DNA from: Persicimonas caeni
GTDB taxonomy: Bacteria > Myxococcota_A > Bradymonadia > Bradymonadales > Bradymonadaceae
NCBI RefSeq assembly: GCF_006517175.1
Contig: NZ_CP041186.1
Span: 4,429,074 to 4,493,073, forward strand
Direction: 5' to 3'
DNA: 64,000 nt
Shown here: positions 17,327 through 25,691 of the stretch, piece by piece
How positions within the stretch are numbered: position 1 is the first letter of the stretch
Layout of the letters: each line of letters opens with the position of its first letter
Program-made: the position numbers and the translations under genes
The notes under the pieces: generated by a model
Seen by the model: the letters and a program-made list of their open reading frames with translations, nothing else
What the model was told of the DNA's origin: nothing
Database searches by the model: none

Positions 17327-18097
17327 ATGGCTGGCAACTTGGTCAACGCGACGTTCTATCCGCTCGACAAGGTCGCGAAGAGCTATGAAAGGGTCATCGG
17401 CGACGCCACCGGCGGCGCCGACAAGAGCAGCACGGTGACGTGCCAGTTCAATCCCAACGAGCTGTCGGTGAGCAAGGCCGCCCAATACGCCGAGGTGGCC
17501 ATCCCCGGGTTGGATTCGCCGATCTTGCAGTTCGTGCGCGGCTCGAACGAGCGGGTCAGCCTCAATCTTTTCTTCGACTCGACCGAGCCGGACGCCCAGG
17601 GGCGCGTGCATCCGGTGACGCTGAAGACCAACAAGTTCTACAACTTGGTCAAGATGAGCGGCGAGCACCACGCCCCCCCTCGGCTGCTGTTGACGTGGGG
17701 GGCGACTTTTCCGGGCACCTACGACGCCACCGGGCCGATCACCGACAAGGACGAGAAAAACGCGCCGGGTCACCGCAAGGGATTTGTGTGTGTGGTGGAG
17801 AGCGTCGAGCAAAACTTCACCTACTTCTCACCGGAGGGGGCGCCGCTTCGGGCGACGCTGGCGGTGGCGCTGCGCGAGTACAAGACCCTCGAGATGCAGC
17901 TCGCCGAGCTGAACCTGCAGACCTCCGACCACACGCGCACCTACACCGTCGAGCAGGGTGACACGCTGCCGTTGATCGCCCACAAAACTTACGAGGACGC
18001 CTCGCGCTGGCAGTTTATCGCCCGCGCCAACGGCATCGTCGACCCGCGTCGTCTGCAGGTGGGCCAGGTGCTGACTCTGCCGGTACTTCGGAGGTAG
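17327..18097 (+). CDS. LysM baseplate hub protein, Pvc7-like
   Basis: A 256-residue protein. The N-terminal domain has the eCIS/phage hub pattern TVTCQFNPNELSVSKAAQY...PILQFVRGSNERVSLNLFFDS, and the C-terminus (about 205-256) is a LysM domain (YTVEQGDTLPLIAHKTYEDASRWQFIARANGI...LQVGQVLTLP). This matches Pvc7/Afp7-type baseplate proteins, related to T4 gp53, where LysM mediates contacts within the wedge. It starts 3 bp after the Pvc6-like stop. Confidence 0.92.
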   Translation: MAGNLVNATFYPLDKVAKSYERVIGDATGGADKSSTVTCQFNPNELSVSKAAQYAEVAIPGLDSPILQFVRGSNERVSLNLFFDSTEPDAQGRVHPVTLKTNKFYNLVKMSGEHHAPPRLLLTWGATFPGTYDATGPITDKDEKNAPGHRKGFVCVVESVEQNFTYFSPEGAPLRATLAVALREYKTLEMQLAELNLQTSDHTRTYTVEQGDTLPLIAHKTYEDASRWQFIARANGIVDPRRLQVGQVLTLPVLRR

Positions 18098-18101
18098 CGC
18101 G

Positions 18102-19331
18102 GTGACTCAGGGCGACAAAATCTACGAGGGCCGTGCGTTCTGGAGGCCCACCTTCGAAGTGCGCCTGGGCGGCGAGTCGCTCGACCGGCAGGTGGTGCGC
18201 GACGTCATCAGCGTCAGCTACACCGACTCGCTCGATGCGCTCGACACCTGCCAGTTGACCTTGAACAACTGGGACGAGGCCAACCGCAGGTTCAAGTATA
18301 GCGACAGTGGGCTATTCGACCCCGGCACCTCCATCGAGGTGTATATGGGCTACCTCGACGACCCGATGGCCAGCGGTCAAAAGTCGCCGCTGCAGTTGAT
18401 GCTGCGCGGCACGATCACCTCGATGCAGCCCTCGTTTCCGGCCGGCGGGCAGCCGACCATCCAGATCCGCGCGCTCAACGAGCTGTACCGGCTGCACTTC
18501 AAGCAGAAGACCGAGACTTACAGCGAGCGCACGGACACCCAGATCGCCCGGGATATCCTGAAGTCGCTCGAAGCCGACATGCAGGCGCAGGCAAGCGCGG
18601 TGGGCAAGACCCCGCCGCGGCTGGAGCTGAAGACCAACCCGAATCAAGAGGCCGCCGAAGACACGATTCCGTACGTCGCCGTGGAGAACGAGTATCCGAT
18701 CCTGTTTTTGATGAAGCGCGCGCGGCGAAACGGCTACGACCTGTATATCGAGGAGGTCGACGACGGCGAGCAGACCAAGTCGCTGTTGCACTTCCACCCG
18801 CCGGTCGACGGCACGCCGCCGGCCTACGAGCTGAAGTGGGGCGAGAGCTTGGTGAGCTTTTCACCGACGCTGCGCACCAAAAATCAGGTCGCCAAGGTCA
18901 AGGTGCGTGGGTGGAATCCGACGCAGACCAAAGAGCCGATCGAGGCCGAGGCGACGCGCGAGGATCTGCCGTTCGCGCCGCTGTTGGCCGCCGAGGATTT
19001 GGCCGCCGTCGACGGCGCGCTCGCCGGCAGCGAAGAGGTCGTGGCCGACCGGCCGATCTACAACGAGCGCGAGGCCAAGGAGCTGGCCAAAGAGATCTTG
19101 GCCAACAAGCTCAAGGACATGGTCACCGCGTCTGGAAGCACGGTCGGGCTTCCCAAGCTTCGGGCCGGGCGCGCGGTCTATATCCGCAACCTGGGGCGGC
19201 GCTTCAGCGGGCGTTATCTGGTCACCAGCAGCACGCACACCATCGGTGACGGCGGGTACACCACCGACTTCGAGGCGAGAAAAGAGGACCGCAAGACGGC
19301 CAAGGCCGAGGGCGAGGAGGTCGAATCGTGA
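18102..19331 (+). CDS. Spike base, gpD/gp27-like (Pvc8 N-terminal half)
   Basis: A 409-residue GTG-started protein with GGAGG 8 bp upstream. It has the phage late-control gpD/VgrG N-terminal pattern: FEVRLGGESLDRQVVRDVISVSYTDSLDALDTCQLTL, PGTSIEVYMGYLDD, then LFLMKRARRNGYDLYIEEV and a C-terminal strand set ending GRYLVTSSTHTIGDGGYTTDFEARK. It forms the trimeric hub under the spike. Pvc8 is usually a fusion of this part with a gp5/gpV-like spike; here the second half is encoded separately by the next gene, with a 4-base overlap (GTGA). Confidence 0.9.
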   Translation: MTQGDKIYEGRAFWRPTFEVRLGGESLDRQVVRDVISVSYTDSLDALDTCQLTLNNWDEANRRFKYSDSGLFDPGTSIEVYMGYLDDPMASGQKSPLQLMLRGTITSMQPSFPAGGQPTIQIRALNELYRLHFKQKTETYSERTDTQIARDILKSLEADMQAQASAVGKTPPRLELKTNPNQEAAEDTIPYVAVENEYPILFLMKRARRNGYDLYIEEVDDGEQTKSLLHFHPPVDGTPPAYELKWGESLVSFSPTLRTKNQVAKVKVRGWNPTQTKEPIEAEATREDLPFAPLLAAEDLAAVDGALAGSEEVVADRPIYNEREAKELAKEILANKLKDMVTASGSTVGLPKLRAGRAVYIRNLGRRFSGRYLVTSSTHTIGDGGYTTDFEARKEDRKTAKAEGEEVES

Positions 19332-19828
19332 GGGAGCGTCGCATCAGTGGAGTGGTCCCCGGGGTGGTCAAGAGCCTCGAAGATCCCGACAAGCTCGGCC
19401 GGGTCAAGGTCGAGGTGCGCCAGTGGGGCGACCAGGTCGAGACCTATTGGGCACGGGTGGCCTCACCGATGGCGGGCAGCTCGCGTGGCATGCAGTTCAT
19501 GCCCGAGAAGGAAGACGAGGTGCTGCTGTCGTTCGACCGCGGCGATATCCGCATGCCCTATATCGTCGGCTACCTGTGGAACGGTCCCGAGCCGCCGGTG
19601 CACGCCGAAGAGCCCTCGCGCCGCGTGATTCGCACCGTCAAAGGCCACGAGCTCGAGTTCGACGACCGCGACGGCGAGGAGCGCATCGCGATTCGGTTTC
19701 GGGGCGCCGAGCCCCTCATCGAGATGAGTGAGTCGGGCATCACCCTGAAGGTCGACGACGCGAACAAGATCGAGCTGACCTCGAGCGGCATCAAGATCAT
19801 CGGCACGCGCATCGACTTGAATCCTTAA
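19328..19828 (+). CDS. Spike protein, gpV/gp5-like OB-fold (Pvc8 C-terminal half)
   Basis: A 166-residue protein. SGVVPGVVKSLEDPDKLGRVKV is the gp5/gpV OB-fold start. It continues with ARVASPMAGSSRGMQFMPEKEDEVLLSFDRGD and PYIVGYLWNGPE, then a repetitive beta tail (SESGITLKVDDANKIELTSSGIKIIGTRIDL) that fits a short triple-stranded helix. It would sit on the gpD-like base and carry the PAAR-like tip. Overlap of the GTG start with the preceding stop indicates coupled translation of the two spike halves. Confidence 0.92.
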   Translation: MRERRISGVVPGVVKSLEDPDKLGRVKVEVRQWGDQVETYWARVASPMAGSSRGMQFMPEKEDEVLLSFDRGDIRMPYIVGYLWNGPEPPVHAEEPSRRVIRTVKGHELEFDDRDGEERIAIRFRGAEPLIEMSESGITLKVDDANKIELTSSGIKIIGTRIDLNP

Positions 19829-19859
19829 TAGCCGACCCAAACCGGAGCGGACAAGAATC

Positions 19860-20702
19860 GTGGAAGTTGTCGGACATCCAGCGTTGAGCGCACGGCTGGT
19901 GATGGGCCATCGCGTGTGGGGCGGCGCCCCTCAGGCGGTGCTCACCGCCGTGGCCAAGGCGAGTTACGCGGTGGGCGCGGGCGGCGAGTTGACCCGCGTG
20001 GCGCCAGCCGATCTCGTGATGACCGAGCAGGTTTACAATGGCGGGGCCGATCGCGACGAACAGGTGGTCCGCTACGAGAGCGACCTGGTGCCCTACAAGC
20101 CCAAGGCAGACTTGGTCGTTCTGGGCGAGGCGGGCGGAGGCGTAAGTCGTTGGGTCGAGTGGTTGGCGACGGGCGGTAAGTCGTTGAGCCGCGACTCGAG
20201 AGACACGCATTGGGGGCCGTCGATGAACCCTGCGCTGGTGACCTTCGGCTGGCTGCGCGCCGATCTCGAGCCGCGCCTGCTGAACGCCGGCAGCGACTTG
20301 GAGAACTTCGACCCGGCCCAGCTCCTGCCAGACGACTTTTCGAACGCGTTTTATAACGCCGGAGTCTGCGCCGACATGCGGCCGCCATACTCGAACTCCG
20401 AGCCGCCCTTCGATCATCTTTCGCCTGACCAGAGCGTGCACGTGCTGTCGTTTCGCGACCCGAACGACGACGGCTCGTGGGACGACATGGAGGGGGTCGC
20501 ATTGCGCACGCCTGCGGTCTTTCCCGGTGCGCATATCGAGCGGCGTAGCGGCGGCCAAGTTTCGCTAGACATGCGCCTGGATACTTTCGTGTACGACCGC
20601 AGCGCCGCGCACCTCGACTTGGTGTGGCGCGGGGCCTTGGCCTACGCGCCGGCCGACTTGGCCGATTTTGGCAAGCTCGTCTTCGACTGGGAGGACGCCT
20701 GA
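19860..20702 (+). CDS. DUF2169-family protein, candidate cargo or tip adaptor
   Basis: A 280-residue protein. The DUF2169 signature is visible as AVLTAVAKASYAV near the start, DLVPYKPKADLVVLGEA, and the end GQVSLDMRLDTFVYDRSAAHLDLVWRG. In type VI secretion loci DUF2169 proteins sit beside VgrG and PAAR genes and help load effectors. Here it lies between the spike and the PAAR-like tip, so the same role is likely. It starts at a GTG (19860), 31 bp after the spike gene, and its TGA shares one base with the next ATG. Confidence 0.85.
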   Translation: MEVVGHPALSARLVMGHRVWGGAPQAVLTAVAKASYAVGAGGELTRVAPADLVMTEQVYNGGADRDEQVVRYESDLVPYKPKADLVVLGEAGGGVSRWVEWLATGGKSLSRDSRDTHWGPSMNPALVTFGWLRADLEPRLLNAGSDLENFDPAQLLPDDFSNAFYNAGVCADMRPPYSNSEPPFDHLSPDQSVHVLSFRDPNDDGSWDDMEGVALRTPAVFPGAHIERRSGGQVSLDMRLDTFVYDRSAAHLDLVWRGALAYAPADLADFGKLVFDWEDA

Positions 20703-21112
20703 TGTTTCCGATCACCACAAATCGCGCCGGGTTTATCTGCCTGGCTTTTCCCGATGTGTGCAAGACGCCGACGCCTGGCGGCGAGGTGCCCATCCCCTAT
20801 CCGAACGTCGGCCAGTTTTCGCAGGCCGAGCAGGTCTCCGAAGACGTCTTCGTCGGAGGTAAAGCCGTGGTCACCGAGGCGAGCTACATCGATCCGACCA
20901 CCGGCGACGAGCCAGGCACCGGTGGTGGCGTGGTCGATGCCGGAAAGCATATGGACCAAGCGACCTTCGAGCCGCCGACGTCGCGCGAGGTCTACGTCAA
21001 CGGCCAGCGGGTGGTTTGCATGTTCGATTCGACGAAGCAAAACGGCGAGAACGCCCGCGGCACCGTGCTCGGCGGCGAGCCGACGGTGCTCGTCGGTGGA
21101 GGTGGCGCGTGA
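20702..21112 (+). CDS. PAAR-like spike tip protein (DUF4150), Pvc10 equivalent
   Basis: A 136-residue protein. The DUF4150/PAAR-like pattern includes CLAFPDVCKTPTPGGEVPIPYPNVGQ, the VSEDVFVGGKAV strand, and GGGVVDAGKHMDQATF near residue 75. Such proteins cap the spike trimer with a sharp cone and may bind a metal ion. The start overlaps the DUF2169 stop (TGATG) and the stop overlaps the gp25 start (GTGA), so adaptor, tip and wedge protein are tightly coupled. Confidence 0.9.
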   Translation: MFPITTNRAGFICLAFPDVCKTPTPGGEVPIPYPNVGQFSQAEQVSEDVFVGGKAVVTEASYIDPTTGDEPGTGGGVVDAGKHMDQATFEPPTSREVYVNGQRVVCMFDSTKQNGENARGTVLGGEPTVLVGGGGA

Positions 21113-21510
21113 GCTCGAACTTCGACGATTCCATCTTGGGCACCGGCTGGCGCTTTCCGGTCGACGTGGGCGGCCGCGGTGGGTTTCGCCTGGCCAAAGG
21201 GGCCGACGCCATCGCCCAGTCGATCTGGCTGATCGTGTCGACGTCTCCCGGCGAGCGCATGATGCGCCCGGAGTTCGGCTGCGCGATCCACGACTTTGTG
21301 TTCGCGCCCAACAACGCCGGCACGCGTGCGGCCATCGCCCACCACGTCCAAGAGGCGCTGGTGCGCTGGGAGCCGCGCATCGACGTCATCGACGTGCGCG
21401 CCACCAGTGACGCCGAGCGCCCCAACCTGTTGCGCGTCGAGATCGACTACCGCGTGCGCGCCAACAACGCGGTGCACAATCTCGTCTATCCGTTCTTTTT
21501 GCAGGAGTAA
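21109..21510 (+). CDS. Baseplate wedge protein gp25-like (Pvc9-like)
   Basis: A 133-residue GTG-started protein with the gp25/GPW pattern: GTGWRFPVDVGGRGGF, IAQSIWLIVSTSPGERMMRPEFGC, HHVQEALVRWEPRIDVIDV. It includes the conserved EPR triad region that anchors sheath assembly at the baseplate. Length and order (before the gpJ-like gene, 6 bp away) are standard for eCIS. Confidence 0.95.
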   Translation: MSSNFDDSILGTGWRFPVDVGGRGGFRLAKGADAIAQSIWLIVSTSPGERMMRPEFGCAIHDFVFAPNNAGTRAAIAHHVQEALVRWEPRIDVIDVRATSDAERPNLLRVEIDYRVRANNAVHNLVYPFFLQE

Positions 21511-21516
21511 GAGTCG

Positions 21517-23682
21517 ATGCCGTTGACCCCACCCAAGCTCGACGATCGCGACTTCGAGGCCTTGTTCCGCGAGGCTCGAAACCGCATCCCGCAGTATCTG
21601 CCTGAGTGGACCGACTGGAACGAGAGCGACCCGGGCATCACGCTGCTGCAATTGCAGTCGTGGCTGGCCGAGACGATCCTGTATCGGCTCAACCAGGTGC
21701 CCGAGCTGCACTACGTCAAGATGCTCGAGCTGCTCGGCGAGGAGCTCTTGGCCGCCCAGCCGGCGGTGGCGCACCTGACCTTCGAGGCCAAGCCCGACGC
21801 GGGCTCGGAGGTGGTCGTACCGCCGCGCACGCGCGTGGCCGTCGACGACCCCGACCTCGACGCGCCACTCTATTTCGAGACCGAGACCTCCTTGGTGGCG
21901 TTGACGGCGACCCTCGACAAGGTCATTCGCCTCGAAGACGCCCGTCTGAGCGCGCAGACCTATCGCAGCCAGCCCGAGTTGATGCAGGACGTCAGCGAGC
22001 AGAACGGAGAGGACGCGCGCGCCTGGGCACCGTTTGGCGAGGCCGCCGCCGAGATCGGGCGCCAGGCGATGCCGGCGCTGCTGCTCGGCTTCAAGTCGAA
22101 GCAGCCGTTCACCCGCCAGGACTTCGCGTTGCATGTCGTGCCCCCCGATGCGCGCCGCCTGCTCGACGAGCCGCAGGGGCGTACCTCGCCGCCGGCGCCC
22201 GACGGCGAAGCGTTTCGGCTCGAGGCCGACGTCGACTGGGGGTTCTTCGACGGCAAGCGCTGGCGTCGCGCGGTCGTCCTCGACGATTCGAGCCGCGGCT
22301 TGTCGCGCACCGGCTACGTGCGCCTGCGCGTGACCGGGCCGTTGCCGCAGTTGCCGCTGTCGCAACTCGGCTATGTGGAGGCGAGCGACGACGAGGAGAG
22401 CTACTATTGGCTTCGAGCGCGGCTCAGCGGCGGGCACTATCCGACGGCCCCCGAGCTCGATCGCATCGTGACCAACACCGTGCGCGCGACCGCGTCGGTG
22501 ACCGTGTACGACGAATCGTTGGGCGCCAGCGATGGCACCCCCAACCAGGTCTTCGCGCTCGCCAACCGCCCGGTGCTCGGCGCGATCGAGCTCGAGGTTC
22601 CCGAACTCGACGGCGAGCCGTGGATGGAGGTCGACGACTTCTATGCCTCGAGTCCTCACGACCGCCACTACGTGGTCAACCGCACCCGCGGCGAAATTTT
22701 GTTCGGCGACGGGCGGCGTGGGCGGATCCCCCCGGCGACGGCCGACGCGGTGATCGCGCGCGAGTATCGCTACGGAGGCGGGGCGGTGGGCAACGTGGGC
22801 GCGCAGACGATCACGACGCTGTTCGACCACCCGCGCGGCATCTCCGGGGTGACCAACCATCGGCCCTCCGACGGTGGGCGCGATGAGGAGACCTTGGACG
22901 AGGCGAAGATGCGCGTGGCCCATACCATGCGCAACGGAGACCGGGCGGTGACGTTGTCCGATTTCGAGCAGTTGGCGCTGCAAGCGGGCTCGTTGGCCCG
23001 CGCGCATGCCTTCGCAGCGTTGACGCCAGGGCCCGATGGGCAGACCGCCGGCCGGCGCATCGAGGTGGTCATCGTGCCGATGGGCGACGGCGATCATCCC
23101 GAGCCGTCGCCGACCCTGCTCGAGGAGGTCACGCGTTATCTCGATGGGCGTCGCCTGGTGACCACCGAGCTGTGTGTGCGCGGGCCGACCTACGTGCCCG
23201 TCGACCTCGCCGTGGAGGTGCGCGCCCAGCCCACTGCCGACCTGGCTGCGATTCGCGAGGAGGTCGACCGACGGCTGCGCGCCTACCTGCACCCGCTCGA
23301 CGGGGGCAGGGATGCCGGCGGCTGGCCGTTCGGCCGAGACGTCTACTACTCGGAGTTGTTGCGCGAAGTCATGCTCGTCGACGGCGTCGGCCATGTGGCC
23401 GACCTGGTGCTGACGCGGCTGGTCGAGGCGTACGACGAGGCGCCGACCCAGGCGCAGATGGATGCGGCGCGCGATGGCTTGCCCAGTCTGTCGAAGCCGG
23501 GGTGCGCGCCTCAAATCGACGTGCTCGACACGACCGAACTCGACGATCAGGGAGAGCCGACCTTGCGCTACTATGTCACCGCCAGCTGGCGCTGCTGTGA
23601 CCTGCCAGTCGAGGCCGGCGCGCTTATCGACGTGCGCCAGATCGAGGTCGCGGTGCGCTATGTCTACGAGGAGGGGCGATGA
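21517..23682 (+). CDS. Baseplate wedge protein gpJ-like (Pvc11-like)
   Basis: A 721-residue protein. The N-terminal PEWTDWNESDPGITLLQLQSWLAETILYRLNQVPELHYVKMLELLG is characteristic of eCIS and phage baseplate J/gp6-like wedge proteins. HYVVNRTRGEILFGDGRRGRIPP and EYRYGGGAVGNVGAQTIT mark the central domain, and the last third matches the gpJ C-terminal fold. It polymerises into the ring around the hub. AGGAGTAAGAG precedes the ATG; its end overlaps the next start by four bases. Confidence 0.93.
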   Translation: MPLTPPKLDDRDFEALFREARNRIPQYLPEWTDWNESDPGITLLQLQSWLAETILYRLNQVPELHYVKMLELLGEELLAAQPAVAHLTFEAKPDAGSEVVVPPRTRVAVDDPDLDAPLYFETETSLVALTATLDKVIRLEDARLSAQTYRSQPELMQDVSEQNGEDARAWAPFGEAAAEIGRQAMPALLLGFKSKQPFTRQDFALHVVPPDARRLLDEPQGRTSPPAPDGEAFRLEADVDWGFFDGKRWRRAVVLDDSSRGLSRTGYVRLRVTGPLPQLPLSQLGYVEASDDEESYYWLRARLSGGHYPTAPELDRIVTNTVRATASVTVYDESLGASDGTPNQVFALANRPVLGAIELEVPELDGEPWMEVDDFYASSPHDRHYVVNRTRGEILFGDGRRGRIPPATADAVIAREYRYGGGAVGNVGAQTITTLFDHPRGISGVTNHRPSDGGRDEETLDEAKMRVAHTMRNGDRAVTLSDFEQLALQAGSLARAHAFAALTPGPDGQTAGRRIEVVIVPMGDGDHPEPSPTLLEEVTRYLDGRRLVTTELCVRGPTYVPVDLAVEVRAQPTADLAAIREEVDRRLRAYLHPLDGGRDAGGWPFGRDVYYSELLREVMLVDGVGHVADLVLTRLVEAYDEAPTQAQMDAARDGLPSLSKPGCAPQIDVLDTTELDDQGEPTLRYYVTASWRCCDLPVEAGALIDVRQIEVAVRYVYEEGR

Positions 23683-25691
23683 CTCGAGTGCTTCGACCCT
23701 TCGATTTCGTGCTAGCCGACCAGCCGGGCTGGCGAATCGGTGAACAGGCCGGTGTGGAGGCCGACGCCGAGCTGCGCCTGGCGGTCAGCGATGCGTCGCC
23801 CGAGCCCGATGACGCTACAGCGGCGCCTGAAGAGCCGCCCGGCGTCGCCACGTGGCGCGGACATCTGTTCGTCTGTGACCCATTGGGGGATGTATGGTGG
23901 TGGTCGCCGAGCCGGCGCACCTTCGAGAAGCTCGCGCTGCCGACGCCTGGATGCGCGATCGAGTTGAGGCGGGTCATCGTCTTGGTCGCCCCGGGGACGG
24001 CCGACGAGCAGCATACGTCGGTGCGGCGAGACGACGAGGGGAGCTGGGGCATCGCCGAGCCGGTCGACTGGTTGCGCCTCGCAGATGAGGCGTTGGTGGT
24101 CACGGCTGCGCCTGGAACCGAGGTCGAGCTGCACCCGACGGGCGTAGCCGAACCGGTCGCGCTCGCGGTCGAGCCGAACGGACGAGCGCGCGTCGAATTC
24201 GCGCAGCTCGAGGGAGACCCGGGGTGGCCCGGCGGCATCACCGACCTGGCGGTGCGCGACGACGGCACGTTGCTCGCCGCGAACGCAGACAAGGTCGGCT
24301 ATGTGCGCTTGCCCGAGCTGACGCTGCGCCGGCTCGTCGAGCGCCCGGCCGACGATGCCTGGTTGCCCGATGTCAGCGACAAGCTGGCCGTCGAGGCGGG
24401 ACGCCTGCTCATTGGCGTCGACGGCGTCGGGCCCGGTTGTTGTGAGGAGACGTGGATCGAGACGGGCATCGCCATCGATACCGCCGGCCACGTCACGCTG
24501 CCCGACGGCCAGACGGCGTTCGTGACTCGACCACCGGCGCCCGTGAGCTACACCCGCTCGGGGTGGGTTCTGTTCGAAATGTTCGATTCGGGGCGAGAAG
24601 ATAACCGCTGGCACCGGGTGGTCATCGACGCCGCGGTGCCCGAGGGGGCGGCGCTGCAGGTCTTTGCTGCCAGCACGAACTTGGAGCGCGCGCCGCTGTC
24701 TGCGCAGAACGTCGACGACGCCGCGCTGCGCCCGCCGAGCTACCGGGAGAGCAAGGCCGGGGCGCGCGAGTGGATGATCATGTGCCCGCCGGGGCGCTAC
24801 CTGCAATTGGGCGTTCGGCTGCGTGGCTCGGGAGCGAGTACTGCCCGGGTGCGCGCGATTTATCTGTACGCGCACCGCCAGACGGCGGTCGAGTTTTTGC
24901 CGCGGGTCTACCGTAGCGAGCCGGCCCGCCGCGACGTGCTCGAGCGTCTGCAGGGTCTGTTCGACACCGTCTTCGCCGAGCTCGAACAGCAGGCGATCGA
25001 TTTTCCGCGCTGGCTCGACGTCGACGCCGCCCCGGCGAGGGTGCTGCCCTGGCTGGCGTCGTGGTTCGACCTGCGCCTGCTCGCCCAGTGGGATGATGCG
25101 ACGAGGCGCGCCTTTTTGCGCGAGGTGGCAGACCTGCACCGCCGACGCGGCACCGTGGGCGGGCTGCGTCGGATAGTTCAATTGCACTGCGGTCTGGCGC
25201 GTCCGCCACAAATTATCGAGCACTTTCGCGGTCGCCTACACGACAAGCTTCGTCGTTGGCTCGACTCGCCCGAGGTCGACGCCGCCCATCACTTCAGCGT
25301 CTACGTGCCCGCCGCGGCGGTGGCCACCGACGAAAAGCGCCTGACGCTTCGAAGGCTGATCTCCCAACACGCTCCGGCGCATACCCACTTCGATATCGTG
25401 GGCGTCGAGCCCGGGGTGCGCTTGGCCGCGCCGGGCGTGCGTGCCTCGGCGCTCGGCGTCGACGCGCTGCTGGGGCCGCGGGGCGACTGGCGGCTGCCGG
25501 CCGACGACGAGCCGGTCGACCGAAGTGTCTTGGACCGCACCACGATCACCTCCCAGCTCGACGCGGCGGACCGCCGCCGGCTGGGCCAGAGCCATCTCAA
25601 CCAGAGCCATCTCAATCAGACCCAAACCCGCTTCCGCGCGCGTCCGTGCGATGACGGCGGCGCCGATACCCATCGAGGGAGCCACACATGA
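23679..25691 (+). CDS. Baseplate protein, Pvc12-like, with P2 gpI-like C-terminal domain
   Basis: A 670-residue protein. Residues 1-390 are beta-rich with propeller-like strands (ATWRGHLFVCDPLGDVWWWSP, GGITDLAVRDDGTLLAAN). The region from about 405 on (LPRVYRSEPARRDVLERLQGLFDTVFAELEQ...VLPWLASWFDLRL...FLREVADLHRRRGTVGGLRRIVQLH) is the phage tail protein I/Pvc12 domain that completes the wedge. The C-terminal end has a small SHLNQ-SHLNQ tandem from a 15-bp DNA repeat near 25590. Both ends overlap the neighbouring genes by four bases. Confidence 0.88.
   Translation: MTRVLRPFDFVLADQPGWRIGEQAGVEADAELRLAVSDASPEPDDATAAPEEPPGVATWRGHLFVCDPLGDVWWWSPSRRTFEKLALPTPGCAIELRRVIVLVAPGTADEQHTSVRRDDEGSWGIAEPVDWLRLADEALVVTAAPGTEVELHPTGVAEPVALAVEPNGRARVEFAQLEGDPGWPGGITDLAVRDDGTLLAANADKVGYVRLPELTLRRLVERPADDAWLPDVSDKLAVEAGRLLIGVDGVGPGCCEETWIETGIAIDTAGHVTLPDGQTAFVTRPPAPVSYTRSGWVLFEMFDSGREDNRWHRVVIDAAVPEGAALQVFAASTNLERAPLSAQNVDDAALRPPSYRESKAGAREWMIMCPPGRYLQLGVRLRGSGASTARVRAIYLYAHRQTAVEFLPRVYRSEPARRDVLERLQGLFDTVFAELEQQAIDFPRWLDVDAAPARVLPWLASWFDLRLLAQWDDATRRAFLREVADLHRRRGTVGGLRRIVQLHCGLARPPQIIEHFRGRLHDKLRRWLDSPEVDAAHHFSVYVPAAAVATDEKRLTLRRLISQHAPAHTHFDIVGVEPGVRLAAPGVRASALGVDALLGPRGDWRLPADDEPVDRSVLDRTTITSQLDAADRRRLGQSHLNQSHLNQTQTRFRARPCDDGGADTHRGSHT

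Noticed and set aside
18102-21112. Type VI secretion locus, because of DUF2169 and PAAR-like genes
   Set aside because: No TssB/C, TssJ/L/M or ClpV; the sheaths are of the phage/eCIS type.
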